The notes beneath the pieces were generated by a model. The model saw only the letters and a list, made by a program, of their open reading frames with translations. It was not told the origin of the DNA and did not search any database. Position numbers and translations under genes: made by a program. From NCBI RefSeq assembly GCF_001983935.1, contig NZ_CP017641.1, positions 7,366,001-7,430,000 on the forward strand: a stretch of 64,000 nucleotides of DNA. The letters are read 5' to 3'. Shown here piece by piece: positions 17,390 through 26,200 of this stretch (the first letter of the stretch is position 1; each line of letters opens with the position of its first letter). This DNA is from Fuerstiella marisgermanici. Lineage in GTDB: Bacteria > Planctomycetota > Planctomycetia > Planctomycetales > Planctomycetaceae.

Positions 17390-17821
17390 TTACAACCACA
17401 GCCCGACTTGCCTGCTGCGGAAGCTGTAGAAGGCATCGGACTCGTTGCCGACAATGACGTGGTCCAACACTTCAATGCCGAGAATGTTTCCTGCCGCGAT
17501 GAGCCGTTCGGTCACTTTTTCATCCTGAGGACTCGGCTCCACATCACCGCTCGGGTGATTGTGAATGAACGCAATCGAGCTGACACCGTGTTCGACAGCA
17601 TGCCGAAAGCATTCGCGGGGATGTACAAGCGATGCGTCCAATGTTCCCAACGATATCAGGTCCACGTATTGAATGTCGTTCTTCACCGACAACCCAACGC
17701 CCACAAAATGTTCCTTCTGCTGGTCAAACACGTGTTCACGACTCAGCATGAGCTTGGCAACGGAGGCCAGTGTGTCGGCTCCCTTAACCCGACTAAACTC
17801 TTCCTTGATCTGTAGTAACAC
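17390..17821 (-). CDS. RadC-like JAB-domain protein
   Basis: A 143-residue protein consisting of the JAB/MPN metalloprotease-like domain of RadC (DUF2466). Visible are the VGVGLSVKNDIQYVDLISLGTLDASLVHPRE segment, the metal-binding motif HNHPSGDVEPSPQDEKVT (about 91-108) and the C-terminal LDHVIVGNESDAFYSF. It lacks the helix-hairpin-helix N-terminus of chromosomal RadC, as usual for copies on mobile elements. GTG start at 17821 with GAGGA five bases upstream. Function is unresolved: the name derives from an old repair phenotype, but plasmid copies are common island markers. Confidence 0.9.
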   Translation of the reverse strand: MLLQIKEEFSRVKGADTLASVAKLMLSREHVFDQQKEHFVGVGLSVKNDIQYVDLISLGTLDASLVHPRECFRHAVEHGVSSIAFIHNHPSGDVEPSPQDEKVTERLIAAGNILGIEVLDHVIVGNESDAFYSFRSRQVGLWL

Positions 17822-17953
17822 TGGTCCTCGCTACGTTTTTCAACGAACGACGATAGACCGGTGAACATTCCGTTGTCAACATTCGTCGATCAACAGCAGG
17901 CAATCGTTTCCGAGACTGGACAGTTCGCGTGAATTCGTGCTACGTCGCTACGC

Positions 17954-18298
17954 ATGTCACAGAAAACAGATTCAGACGCCGGGCTTGGTCAGACAGTTGA
18001 CAACATCAGCCGCGCCCTCGACAAGTTGAACGCCAACCTGCAGTCCGGAAACCGGAAGCAGGAGGCCAACTTTAGAAGTCTGGCAGATGCCATTTGCGTT
18101 CTGTCTGAACAGGTGGAAGTCCTGCGGAACGCCGTCGATGATCTCCGAGAGGAGTTCCAGTGGAAGCACCATAACGAACCGGCTTCAGAAGCGAGCCGTT
18201 CCTTCGCATCCGCCGCGAACGGCTCCTCAGCATCAAAGTCGAAAGCACCGCCACCGTCAGCATCGGCTCCGCCGCCGCCACACGGCCGGCTGTTCTGA
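17954..18298 (+). CDS. Coiled-coil protein with proline-rich tail
   Basis: A 114-residue protein. Residues 12-75 form a heptad-like amphipathic region (VDNISRALDKLNANL, then ICVLSEQVEVLRNAVDDL) consistent with a coiled coil, and the last 30 residues are Ser/Ala/Pro-rich ending PPPSASAPPPPHGRLF. There is no family I can name. It may be a small structural plasmid protein. ATG at 17954, no clear Shine-Dalgarno. Confidence 0.6.
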   Translation: MSQKTDSDAGLGQTVDNISRALDKLNANLQSGNRKQEANFRSLADAICVLSEQVEVLRNAVDDLREEFQWKHHNEPASEASRSFASAANGSSASKSKAPPPSASAPPPPHGRLF

Positions 18299-18376
18299 GA
18301 GGCCTCGCGATCGAAAGCGGAGATCTTTGCTCAACGCAATATCGATCCATCAGCGACGTAGTGTATTCGATTGATA

Positions 18377-18727
18377 TCACACCTTTTCGAGTGAGCGTTT
18401 TGGCTTCGGTTTACCCTGCGTGACCACGTCGAGTGTGACACCTTCCTGCTTCTGCAGGATGTCGATGATCGCCGCCAGATTGTTCGAACTCGGGTTTCCC
18501 TTCGCACTCAGCATCCGCTTGACGCTTGGCGATTTCGCACCGAGTTCGTTGGCCAGCTTCTCAAAACCAATCGTGCATTTCACGAAGTCGCGAAGCAGAA
18601 TGCGGCCCAATTCTGGTTCACCCGTCACGAACGCGGTGGCCGCTTCCTGCAATAGACCAATACGAAACGCGGGACTCTTATCTGCTCGGTCCTTGATCGT
18701 TTCAATGAATTCTCGTGTAAGTGCCAT
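18377..18727 (-). CDS. HigA/XRE-like antitoxin
   Basis: A 116-residue protein with a helix-turn-helix core in its second half: FEKLANELGAKSPSVKRMLSAKGNPSSNNLAAIIDIL, which matches antitoxins of the HigA/addiction-module type in which recognition helix SPSVKRML follows a short turn. The N-terminal half (ALTREFIETIKDRADKSPAFR) is typical of these longer antitoxins. It starts two bases after the stop of the toxin gene, giving the toxin-first order characteristic of higBA. It should bind the operator at 19157-19185 together with the toxin and repress the promoter. Confidence 0.85.
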   Translation of the reverse strand: MALTREFIETIKDRADKSPAFRIGLLQEAATAFVTGEPELGRILLRDFVKCTIGFEKLANELGAKSPSVKRMLSAKGNPSSNNLAAIIDILQKQEGVTLDVVTQGKPKPKRSLEKV

Positions 18728-18729
18728 GG

Positions 18730-19128
18730 TTACTTTCCTCGCTTTGGTTTCTTCTTCTTCTTCTTCGGCTTTTGTTCTTCATCCTTGGGCTTCGCCGCTT
18801 TGGCGGCTTCTCGCTTTCGCTGTTTGTAATCCGCCCAATAATCTTGAGCGGTTTCAATGTCGCGTTGCTGCCGCTTTTTCGTTCCGCCAACGAGCAGGAT
18901 GACAAGGTCGGCTCCGTCACGCCCAAAGTAAATGCGGTAGCCGGGGCCAAAATCCAATCGCCGCTCGGACACGCCCCCGCCCACCGGTTTCACGTCGCCG
19001 AAGTTCCCTAATTCCATGCGCCGAATTGCCGCAACCAATCGCGGTGTGACGTCGTCATTCAGTAAATCGAACCACTCCGCGAATGGTGAAAGCCCGCTTT
19101 TCGTCTCGTACTGCTTAACCTCAACCAT
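18730..19128 (-). CDS. HigB/RelE-family toxin with a lysine-rich C-terminal tail
   Basis: A 132-residue protein. Residues 1-105 have the Gp49/HigB-like fold: an N-terminal EVKQYETKSGLSPFAEWF, a central LVAAIRRMELGNFGDVKPVGGGVSERRLDFGPGYRIYFG and the closing strand DLVILLVGGTKKRQQRDIETAQDYWADYK. These toxins are ribosome-dependent mRNA endonucleases. The tail after residue 105 is almost entirely Lys/Glu/Pro, which is not part of the usual domain (typically about 95-115 residues). It is first in the operon with the antitoxin two bases downstream. Confidence 0.87.
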   Translation of the reverse strand: MVEVKQYETKSGLSPFAEWFDLLNDDVTPRLVAAIRRMELGNFGDVKPVGGGVSERRLDFGPGYRIYFGRDGADLVILLVGGTKKRQQRDIETAQDYWADYKQRKREAAKAAKPKDEEQKPKKKKKKPKRGK

Positions 19129-19156
19129 TTTCCACTTTCGTCATCGCCACCCATCT

Positions 19157-19185
19157 ATAGTAACTTAAATGTTACTACTTGGCAA
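19157..19185 (-). promoter_or_regulatory. Promoter with palindromic operator for the toxin-antitoxin operon
   Basis: On the minus strand TTGCCA (19185-19180) and TACTAT (19162-19157) are separated by 17 bases, a good sigma-70-like promoter 29 bases upstream of the toxin start. The perfect palindrome TAGTAAC-6-GTTACTA (19158-19177) overlaps the -10 element and spacer, as expected for an autorepression operator. Confidence 0.65.
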
Positions 19186-19429
19186 GAAAAAAGAACCTTC
19201 GCTGTAGACGCTCAAGAACGGCCTCTGACTGGATCACTCCAGATCTGCCGCCGGTTTGAGGTACAGGTGGATCAGTGCTTGTTCCTGTTGTCCGGCATTC
19301 GGCGCAGTCCAGCATTGATTGACAGATACAACAAACCAATTGCGTTGATCCTGCCCCGAGTCAATCTCTCGTATGTTGTCAAGAAATTGCGACCGACACC
19401 AGATCGCCGTACTTGTGGTGAAACGACGG

Positions 19430-20032
19430 TCAGCAATTCTGTTGCAGCACGCGATAGACCGTTGGTCGGCTGACACCAGTAGCACGGGCAATCGCCGCTT
19501 TAGGTCGCCCCTCGTCGTTCAATCTGAGAATCGCTTCCACCTGCTCCGAAGTCAGCGACAGCAGTCGCCCCGGCTGTGATCCGCCCCATGTCTTGCCCTG
19601 AGCCCTGGCCCGTTGCTGGCCGGCATGGACGCGTTCGGCTCGGATTTCAGTTTCATACTGAGCAACACTGGCCAGTACGTTGGCCATGAGTCGCCCGGCG
19701 GCCGTGTTGAGGTCGAGACCATCTTTGATCGACACGAGGCCCACGTTCCGCTGTGGCAGTTCATCGAACAGCGACGTGAGTCCTTTTGCCGTTCTGCCAA
19801 GTCGATCCAGTCGCCAGACAACAATCTGTTCAATGTCTCCGGCGTGGACGGCCTTCATGAGCCGGGTCCACGCTGGGCGGTTCATCGTCTTGCCCGAAAA
19901 ACTGTCTTCGTAGTAGATTACATCGCGACCATCGGCGTAACCGCGAACCCAACGATCAAGATCCGGTTTCTGGCTGGCCGTATCCTGCTGACGGGAACTC
20001 ACTCGAAGATAGACGGCAACGTGACGTGTCAT
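19430..20032 (-). CDS. Serine recombinase (resolvase/invertase family)
   Basis: About 200 residues from the ATG at 20032, where the product begins MTRHVAVYLRVSSRQQD; an upstream ATG at 20065 adds eleven unrelated residues. YLRVSS contains the nucleophile serine, VVWRLDRLGRTAKGL the conserved arginines, and DLNTAAGRLMANVLASVAQYE the E helix. The C-terminus (LTSEQVEAILRLNDEGRPKAAIARATGVSRPTVYRVLQ) is a Hin-like DNA-binding helix-turn-helix. Small enzymes of this kind resolve replicon multimers or invert segments. It sits beside the iteron origin, where a multimer-resolution role fits best. A res site was not identified. Confidence 0.92.
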   Translation of the reverse strand: MTRHVAVYLRVSSRQQDTASQKPDLDRWVRGYADGRDVIYYEDSFSGKTMNRPAWTRLMKAVHAGDIEQIVVWRLDRLGRTAKGLTSLFDELPQRNVGLVSIKDGLDLNTAAGRLMANVLASVAQYETEIRAERVHAGQQRARAQGKTWGGSQPGRLLSLTSEQVEAILRLNDEGRPKAAIARATGVSRPTVYRVLQQNC

Positions 20033-20271
20033 GAGATCTACGATGCCATGCCGATCGCCTTTCAATCAAGCACGATGTTCTTCCGTCGAGATGCGCGTTG
20101 TGAAGCCGGAACTGTCAACGCTCAATCAAAGTTCAGACGTGACACAATTCCGGGCTACCGTATTCACGGGAGGAGGGGACTTTCGCACCGCCAGTCGGCC
20201 GAACACTCACCCTTTACACTTTTCCCACTGCCCCGAGCGATGAGTCCGTCCATATCCTGAACACCACGAAG

Positions 20272-20571
20272 TTATCCACAGCGTGGGTGTGTTTATATTG
20301 TGTTTAATAGAGGTGTTACGGCTGTGGAAATGAGTCGCAGGTCCTTGAATCAACGCGACTTTTCAGATCGCCCGGTGTGCAAAGTGTCGTTATGAGGTGT
20401 GTGAAGTGTCGTCAACTGGTGTGCAAAGTGTCGATGGCTCGCCTTGGGTGTGTGAAATGTCGAATCCCGCCGCGAAGTGGGTGATGTGTCGTTGTTGGTG
20501 TGTGAAGTGTCGAAAACAGCCTGCCAGTGTGTGAAATGACGTTTCCGGTTGACTTCGTGTGCGAAATGTCG
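20272..20571 (+). other. Iteron-type plasmid replication origin (oriV)
   Basis: TTATCCACA at 20272-20280 matches the DnaA-box consensus exactly. It is followed by an AT-rich stretch (20291-20309, gtttatattg and tgtttaatag) and then eight 15-bp iterons in front of the repA-type gene. This order, DnaA box, AT-rich melting region, iterons and initiator gene, is the classical layout of iteron-regulated plasmids. Confidence 0.85.
20375..20571 (+). repeat. Eight direct iterons, consensus GTGTGYGAARTGTCG
   Basis: Copies start at 20375, 20397, 20419, 20448, 20477, 20498, 20527 and 20557, each 15 bases. Copies 1 and 3 are identical (GTGTGCAAAGTGTCG), as are copies 2 and 6 (GTGTGTGAAGTGTCG); copy 5 diverges most. 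Start-to-start distances fall in two classes, 21-22 and 29-30 bases. All are in the same orientation, as expected for RepA binding sites controlling initiation and copy number. Confidence 0.9.
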
Positions 20572-20582
20572 TTTCTGGTGGG

Positions 20583-21665
20583 GTGACCAGAGAATCGACC
20601 GACGCCAATCCACGATCTCCCCTGCTGCCGGACCGCTATCCGACACCGGACCTGTTCATCTGCGACATCGTGGACGCCGCGCCCAAGGGCGACATGGCCA
20701 GCATGGAGCATCCGCTGTTCAGCCTGTCCACGAAGCCTGACACCCGCATGCGCCGCTATGAGCACAACGACTCGTGGATCGAAATCCGTCCGTCATCCGA
20801 AGGACTGGCCACCGTCCACGACCGCGACATCCTGATCTACTGCATCAGCCAGATCATGGCGGCGATCAATGCCGGTCAGAAAGTGTCCCAGACGATGCGA
20901 TTCAAAGGCGTGGACCTGCTGAAGTCCACCAACCGGATGACGACGGGACGGGGTTACGACCTGCTGCGTGTGGCTTTGGAACGTCTGGCCGGTACGCGCA
21001 TCACAACCAACATCATGACGGGCGACAAGGAGATCACGCGCGGATTCGGACTCATCGACAGCTTTGAAATCGTTCGCGAAACCCGCGACGGCCGGATGCA
21101 GGAAGTCGAAGTGAAACTTTCAGACTGGGTGTTCAACGCAATTGAGTCCCGCGAAGTGCTGACACTGCATCGCAACTACTTTCGGCTTCGTCGTCCCATC
21201 GAACGTCGGCTGTACGAACTGGCGCGCAAGCACTGTGGCCGAAAACCGGAATGGCGGATATCACTGGATCTGCTGCGCCGGAAAGTAGGCTCCGGTTCAA
21301 CGCTCAAGGAGTTCAAACGGCTTGTGAACAAGGTCATCGACGACGATCGCCGCGACAACCACATGCCGGACTACACGCTGCGGCTGGAAGACCGGGCAGG
21401 TCCGAACGACGACATCGTTGTCTTTGAAAACCGGGGCAGCATCCCAGCAGTCACCGGAACTAGATCGTCAGATGCCGTCATCCCTCCGCTCGACCCCGAC
21501 ACCTACCACGACGCCCGTCTCGAAGCTCCGGGCTGGGATGTCTACGAACTCGAACGCCAGTGGCGATCATGGCTCGAAATGTCGGGAGCCGAACCACCAA
21601 GAAAACCGGACGCCGCATTCGTCGGCTTCTGCAGAAAATGGTTTGCTCGCAAAGGCCGTGGATGA
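20583..21665 (+). CDS. repA: RepA-type plasmid replication initiator
   Basis: About 360 residues from the GTG at 20583; a GTG at 20559 is also in frame but lies inside the last iteron, so the later start is preferred. The protein matches the replication initiator protein A family (winged-helix initiators): HPLFSLSTKPDTRMRRYEHND near the start, RDILIYCISQIMAAINAG, KGVDLLKSTNRMTTGRGYDLLRVALERLAGTRITT and YFRLRRPIERRLYELARKHCG in the central winged-helix region, and WRSWLEM near the C-terminus. It should bind the upstream iterons and open the origin. Presence of an apparently intact initiator means the island was, and may still be, able to replicate. Confidence 0.92.
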   Translation: MTRESTDANPRSPLLPDRYPTPDLFICDIVDAAPKGDMASMEHPLFSLSTKPDTRMRRYEHNDSWIEIRPSSEGLATVHDRDILIYCISQIMAAINAGQKVSQTMRFKGVDLLKSTNRMTTGRGYDLLRVALERLAGTRITTNIMTGDKEITRGFGLIDSFEIVRETRDGRMQEVEVKLSDWVFNAIESREVLTLHRNYFRLRRPIERRLYELARKHCGRKPEWRISLDLLRRKVGSGSTLKEFKRLVNKVIDDDRRDNHMPDYTLRLEDRAGPNDDIVVFENRGSIPAVTGTRSSDAVIPPLDPDTYHDARLEAPGWDVYELERQWRSWLEMSGAEPPRKPDAAFVGFCRKWFARKGRG

Positions 21666-21891
21666 AGCAGACTCTGCATCTGTCAAGTCGCCTCGGCGTG
21701 TCGGTCCGAAGCACGCAAAGTCACCGTTTCCAGTTCGGTGCAGGCTTCGCCCCCGGTGACCACTGCTCAGGGGAAATGGCGATATCTGCCCGCACCATCA
21801 AACTCGCGGCTTTACGGCGCTTTTGTAATGAGAAATGCCCCAAGGCTTTCAACGGCTGAGAAAACTCTGTTGCCGATGTCCAGGGTACGCT

Positions 21892-22386
21892 TTATTTTTC
21901 ACTGATCACATCTGCCGGACTCTTCACCGCCAGCCCCGGCTTGTTCATCACGTGCAAGTAGATCATGGTCGTCCGCACGTCCTTGTGGCCGAGTAACTCC
22001 TGCACTGTGCGAATGTCGGCTCCGTCTTCAAGCAGGTGAGTGGCAAACGAATGGCGCAGAGAATCTGGAACGGCGTTTTATACGATACCGACACGATCCG
22101 TTGCCGCCTTGAAGAATCGAGAAAACAGCTCTTCCGAAATGTGATGCCGCCGCCTTTCGCCCGAGCGAGGATCCACACTCAACCCGGTGGCCGGAAACAG
22201 CCACTGCCAGCCGAAGTCGCGATTCTCGTTGGCGTACTTCCGCTCCAGGGCATACGGCAGATATACCTTGCCTCGCCCATCCACGAAATCGCGATCGTGC
22301 AAACGCCGGACGCGTTCCACCTGATCAAGCAGGTCCCGCCCGCAGCGGTCCGGTAACACAGTGATGCGGTCCTCATTTTTAGCCAT
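21892..22386 (-). pseudogene. Integron-type tyrosine integrase remnant with in-frame stop
   Basis: Only the C-terminal part of the enzyme is present. From 22386 the frame reads EDRITVLPDRC, then LHDRDFVDGRGKVYLPYALERKY and FGWQWLFPA, the insertion typical of integron integrases (IntI). At 22078-22080 there is a TAA, after which the same frame continues with [41 protein letters not shown] and ends at 21892; these carry the catalytic RH, GH and Tyr residues. Thus a single base (probably AAA to TAA) separates the two halves, and the N-terminal two thirds are missing because a stop lies about 50 bases upstream of 22386. Inactive. Confidence 0.85.
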
Positions 22387-22548
22387 GACGGGCCGCGAGT
22401 ACTCGTTCTTGTGCCAGCATGAGTTCTCTGAAATCTATTTACGCAGAAGTACGTGCGACGCAAAAAAATGAGTCCCTCAAATTCTCACTCGAAGCGACGG
22501 AGAGGAAAAGACGGCGCATAACTTCGGCTCAACCTTGCCTGAAACAGA

Positions 22549-23193
22549 TCAATCCAGACTGGCAGATGCCGCATTCGATATCCTGCGACGAAGCGCGAAC
22601 GCGACGGCCAGCACTCCGATAGCCAGCGTCGTCGATGGTTCCGGGACGGCAGTAACGGTGAATGTGTCGCTTACGTGAACTCCGAAGTCAAATGGTGTCG
22701 ATGACCCAATTCCAGTAATTGAATCGAAATATTCGTTCGACGCCGAAGTCGGCATTGCGGAAAGCGAATGAGATCCCACTGTGAGAGGGGAATAACTGCC
22801 ACTTGCCAGGAGTAGCGGCCCCAACAGGCTGCCATCCGCTGCTTCCACTTTGCCAGCATCGTAGCCAAACAGTGTAGCCCCGATTGCTTCAAGTTGGCCG
22901 AACCCGTTGACAGTGCCACCGGACAGAAAATCGTAGTCGGAAAATGGTGCGCCAATCGTTCCCGGTACGAGAGCATCTGAAGTTGAATCCTGAAGATCCG
23001 CGCCGATTGACGCGATCCCGAAATTATCGCTACTGGAATCGCTTACCGTAGCGAATATCTGCCAGTCCACAGATTGCCCAATTGATATCGTGTCCTGATC
23101 GACATTGACTGTAAATGTCAATACCCCTCCATCAGCATGACCCAGCCCGCAGGCAAGGAATGTGGCAATTGCGGAACGAACTACATTTTTCAT
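22549..23193 (-). CDS. PEP-CTERM sorted exported protein
   Basis: A 214-residue secreted protein: N-terminal signal peptide (KNVVRSAIATFLACGLGHA), a beta-rich middle without recognised domain, and a C-terminal sorting signal VPEPSTTLAIGVLAVAFALRRR, that is Pro-Glu-Pro motif, hydrophobic helix and basic end. PEP-CTERM proteins are recognised by exosortases and placed in the cell envelope or extracellular polymer. The middle resembles cohesin-like or generic beta-sandwich proteins of the same class. It lies 58 bases downstream of the giant subtilase gene on the same strand and might be co-transcribed with it. Confidence 0.88.
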   Translation of the reverse strand: MKNVVRSAIATFLACGLGHADGGVLTFTVNVDQDTISIGQSVDWQIFATVSDSSSDNFGIASIGADLQDSTSDALVPGTIGAPFSDYDFLSGGTVNGFGQLEAIGATLFGYDAGKVEAADGSLLGPLLLASGSYSPLTVGSHSLSAMPTSASNEYFDSITGIGSSTPFDFGVHVSDTFTVTAVPEPSTTLAIGVLAVAFALRRRISNAASASLD

Positions 23194-23250
23194 ATTGTGG
23201 TCTCTTAGTTTGCTATAAGCTGCCGACCGCGTATTCTACGTCGTAAGAAC

Positions 23251-26200
23251 TCAGAGGAGGCTCAGTAAATTGTCAGGTTCGCTGAAGACCTGTGTCAACT
23301 TGCTGCTCTCGTCTTTGTCAGAAATGACAGAAGCCTCGTTGCTCCTATCACGATTGTTCAGTTGCAGCACCGCTCTCCAGTTCTGGCTTTCCCGTCTCGC
23401 TTCGAATTGCCGATCCAACCTACCAGTTGCCGAAAGCTCTGCTGCTCGTCGATCGTTGGGACGGTTCCGAATCCATTTCTGTGGGGCGCTTGCTGAATTG
23501 CCAGACAACGACGAAATTGCCGACACCGCTGCGAGTCCAATGCTGCCGACCGATCCGCCTGCAGGCTGGGAAATAAGCACCATGTAGTCCTCGATTTCCC
23601 CGGACGCAGCCAGCCCGAAACTCTGCGTGCCTGGTGTCGCAGTAATCCGGGCCCGAACAGCCACTTGACCGGATACCGCATCGACCGGGATATCAATAGG
23701 AATGTCATTAACGCCATCGACCACCACACGGTCATTAATTACGTGTTCGCCATTTTCGGCTTCCCAAAGCCCATTCGCGTCGAAGTCGATCCAGACATTC
23801 AGGAACGCCAAAGCCGGTACGGTCGCCGTTACCAATACAGTTGAAGTTGCTCCGGCATACAGACTGTCGAATGTCACTCCGTCTTCATCTGCACCATCGC
23901 CATCCGCGTTCGTGGAAGGCTGGCCGTCGGCATCAGCGTCGATTTCAGTCCCCAGTCGCAGGCCGCTGGTTGACACGTGACGAGCTCCGTTTTCCGTCAG
24001 CAGAGTTGCGAACTGAGTCGAGGCAGTAGGCGCATCGCCATAGTCGTACTGCAACGGCGTCAGCAGCAGCGGATCAAAGTTGTTCCGGACAACATTAAAA
24101 TCGCCGAAATTGACGCGGCCGTCGCCGTTTGCGTCGCCGTTTCTGAATGGAGTTCCGAGAAGAGGGTCAAAGGCATTTCTGACCGCGTTAAAATCACCAA
24201 AGTTGACTCGCCCATCGCCGTTGATGTCTCCAATCTTCACGTGAAACTCGCTGACCCACGAAGCCGCCATTGATACGTTGGCGGCGCTGGTCACTTCAGT
24301 CGTCATCAGCTCAGCGGTATAACGCCCCGTGGACAGCAGCAGACCATTCAGATTCCAAGTGAGTTGTGACGTACCGTTACCGGAGACCGTCGCCGAACTA
24401 ACGTCTATCGTTTCCTGCGTTGTATGGTTGATCAGCCTGAGAGTTGACGCAGATGCAACGGTGACGGGTTGGTCGAAGGGGAAGCTGATCGTGGCGATGC
24501 CGGAACGGTTGATTCCTCCGTTATTGATGATCGCGTCGCCCGTTTGTTGGGGTGGCGGGCCGATGTAGTGGATCCCGAAGTTGTTGCCGGTGACCACGTC
24601 GCCGACGCCCACGGTCAATCGAAAAGCGCCGTCGTTGCCTCGAACGTACTCCAGAGCCGTTACGCCAACTGATTCGGAGAGTGTCCGGTACGGCGATTGC
24701 ATGCCTGTGGTGGGGTTGACAGTGAACAGACTGGTGTTCGACGACATCACGAACTCGGTGCCGGTGTGGGTGAAGCCACCGCTCGCAATCGAGGGGGAAG
24801 CCGTTGACAGTTCTGTTGCTGCACCGGTGATGGGGTCGAAGCTGATGAAGCGGCTGTTTGTGTTGTCGAACGCGATGACCATTCCGGTGAAAGCGTCGAA
24901 GGCGACTCCTGTGGCAAAAGGCATACCGTTAATGCCGGGGCCGTAGGTTGTTTGGACGCCGGTGGAAGGGTCGATTTTCGTTAGGCGGCTGAACGAACTG
25001 AGTGAGGTCACAGTGTACAAGGTGTCGGTTGCTGGATCGTATGTCATTCCAAAGTCAATCTCCCCGCCGGTTGGTCCGATCAGCGTTGCCGCGCCGGTCG
25101 ACGTATTGATTGAATATATACTGTCGGGATTGAACGCCGTGCTGGCGATTAACTGGTTGTCGGCTGTCCGGGCCAGAGCGTAAAGGTTGACACCTGCATT
25201 CAACGCACCAACGCGAGTGACGTCACCGGTGGCCGCGGCGATCGACACGAGTTCCTGCGTGGGAAAGTCGATCGCGTAGAACACCGAATCACTGTCGCCC
25301 GGAGATGTGTTTTCGTAACCGATCTGCGTGACTTCTCGCACGACGTAATCGCCGGTCGGTACGTCGGTGAAGACGTAGTCGCCGTTGATATCGGTCAGTA
25401 CGTTGACTTCACCTGCGTCGAATATGCTGTTGTCGTTGGCGTCAAGATAGATTCTTGTGCCGACCACAGGGCCTTCGCCGGTGTCGCGGATTCCGTTCGC
25501 GTTGAGGTCGTGGAATTTCGTGCCGGTGATACTTCCAACAGCCAGACGGTTGCCGAAGTCGACATTCGAAACGACATCGCCAACTCCCACGGACACGCGA
25601 TTCGCCTGATCACTTCCCGGAACGAATTCAATACTTTCGAGAGCAGCAGAAGTTGACAGGATGAGCTTCGCTGCGCGAGTTCCATCGTTGACGTTGATCT
25701 TGAATATCGAATCACCGGATGAGGCCAACACATCGCTGCCGTTGGATGTCAATCCCCGGACGGTGTAGGAGGGTGTTGCGGTGGACAGGACTGTGCCGAC
25801 TCCGGTTTGCGGGTCAAAGCCGAAGATTTCATCGCCAAAGTTATCGAACACAATCACAAGCCCGGAAACCGGATCGAAGGTAACACCACCTGTCCCCGAC
25901 AAGTTCGGTACACCGGGGCCAATCGGCGTGGCCTGCCCTGTGGTCCGGTCAATAGTGGCCAGTCGCGTTGCCGCTCCACCACCAACAACACTATAGATCG
26001 TGTCAGTGGCTCTGTCGTAGCCAAGTCCACCGCCCAATTGATTTCCTGCCACACCGATCAAAGTTGCCTGCCCGGTTAACGGGTCCAGGGTGTACAACTC
26101 ATCCGTTTGCCAACTGCCCGCGATAAGAGCTCCGTCATTGGTCACGACGAAACCATTCAATTCGGTGAGTGCATTGTGGGCGCCAATCGTCGTGATGATA

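Noticed and set aside
20375-20571. Possible CRISPR array
   Set aside because: Repeat units are only 15 bases with 6-15-base spacers, all preceding a RepA gene and a DnaA box; this is an iteron array. No Cas gene is present.
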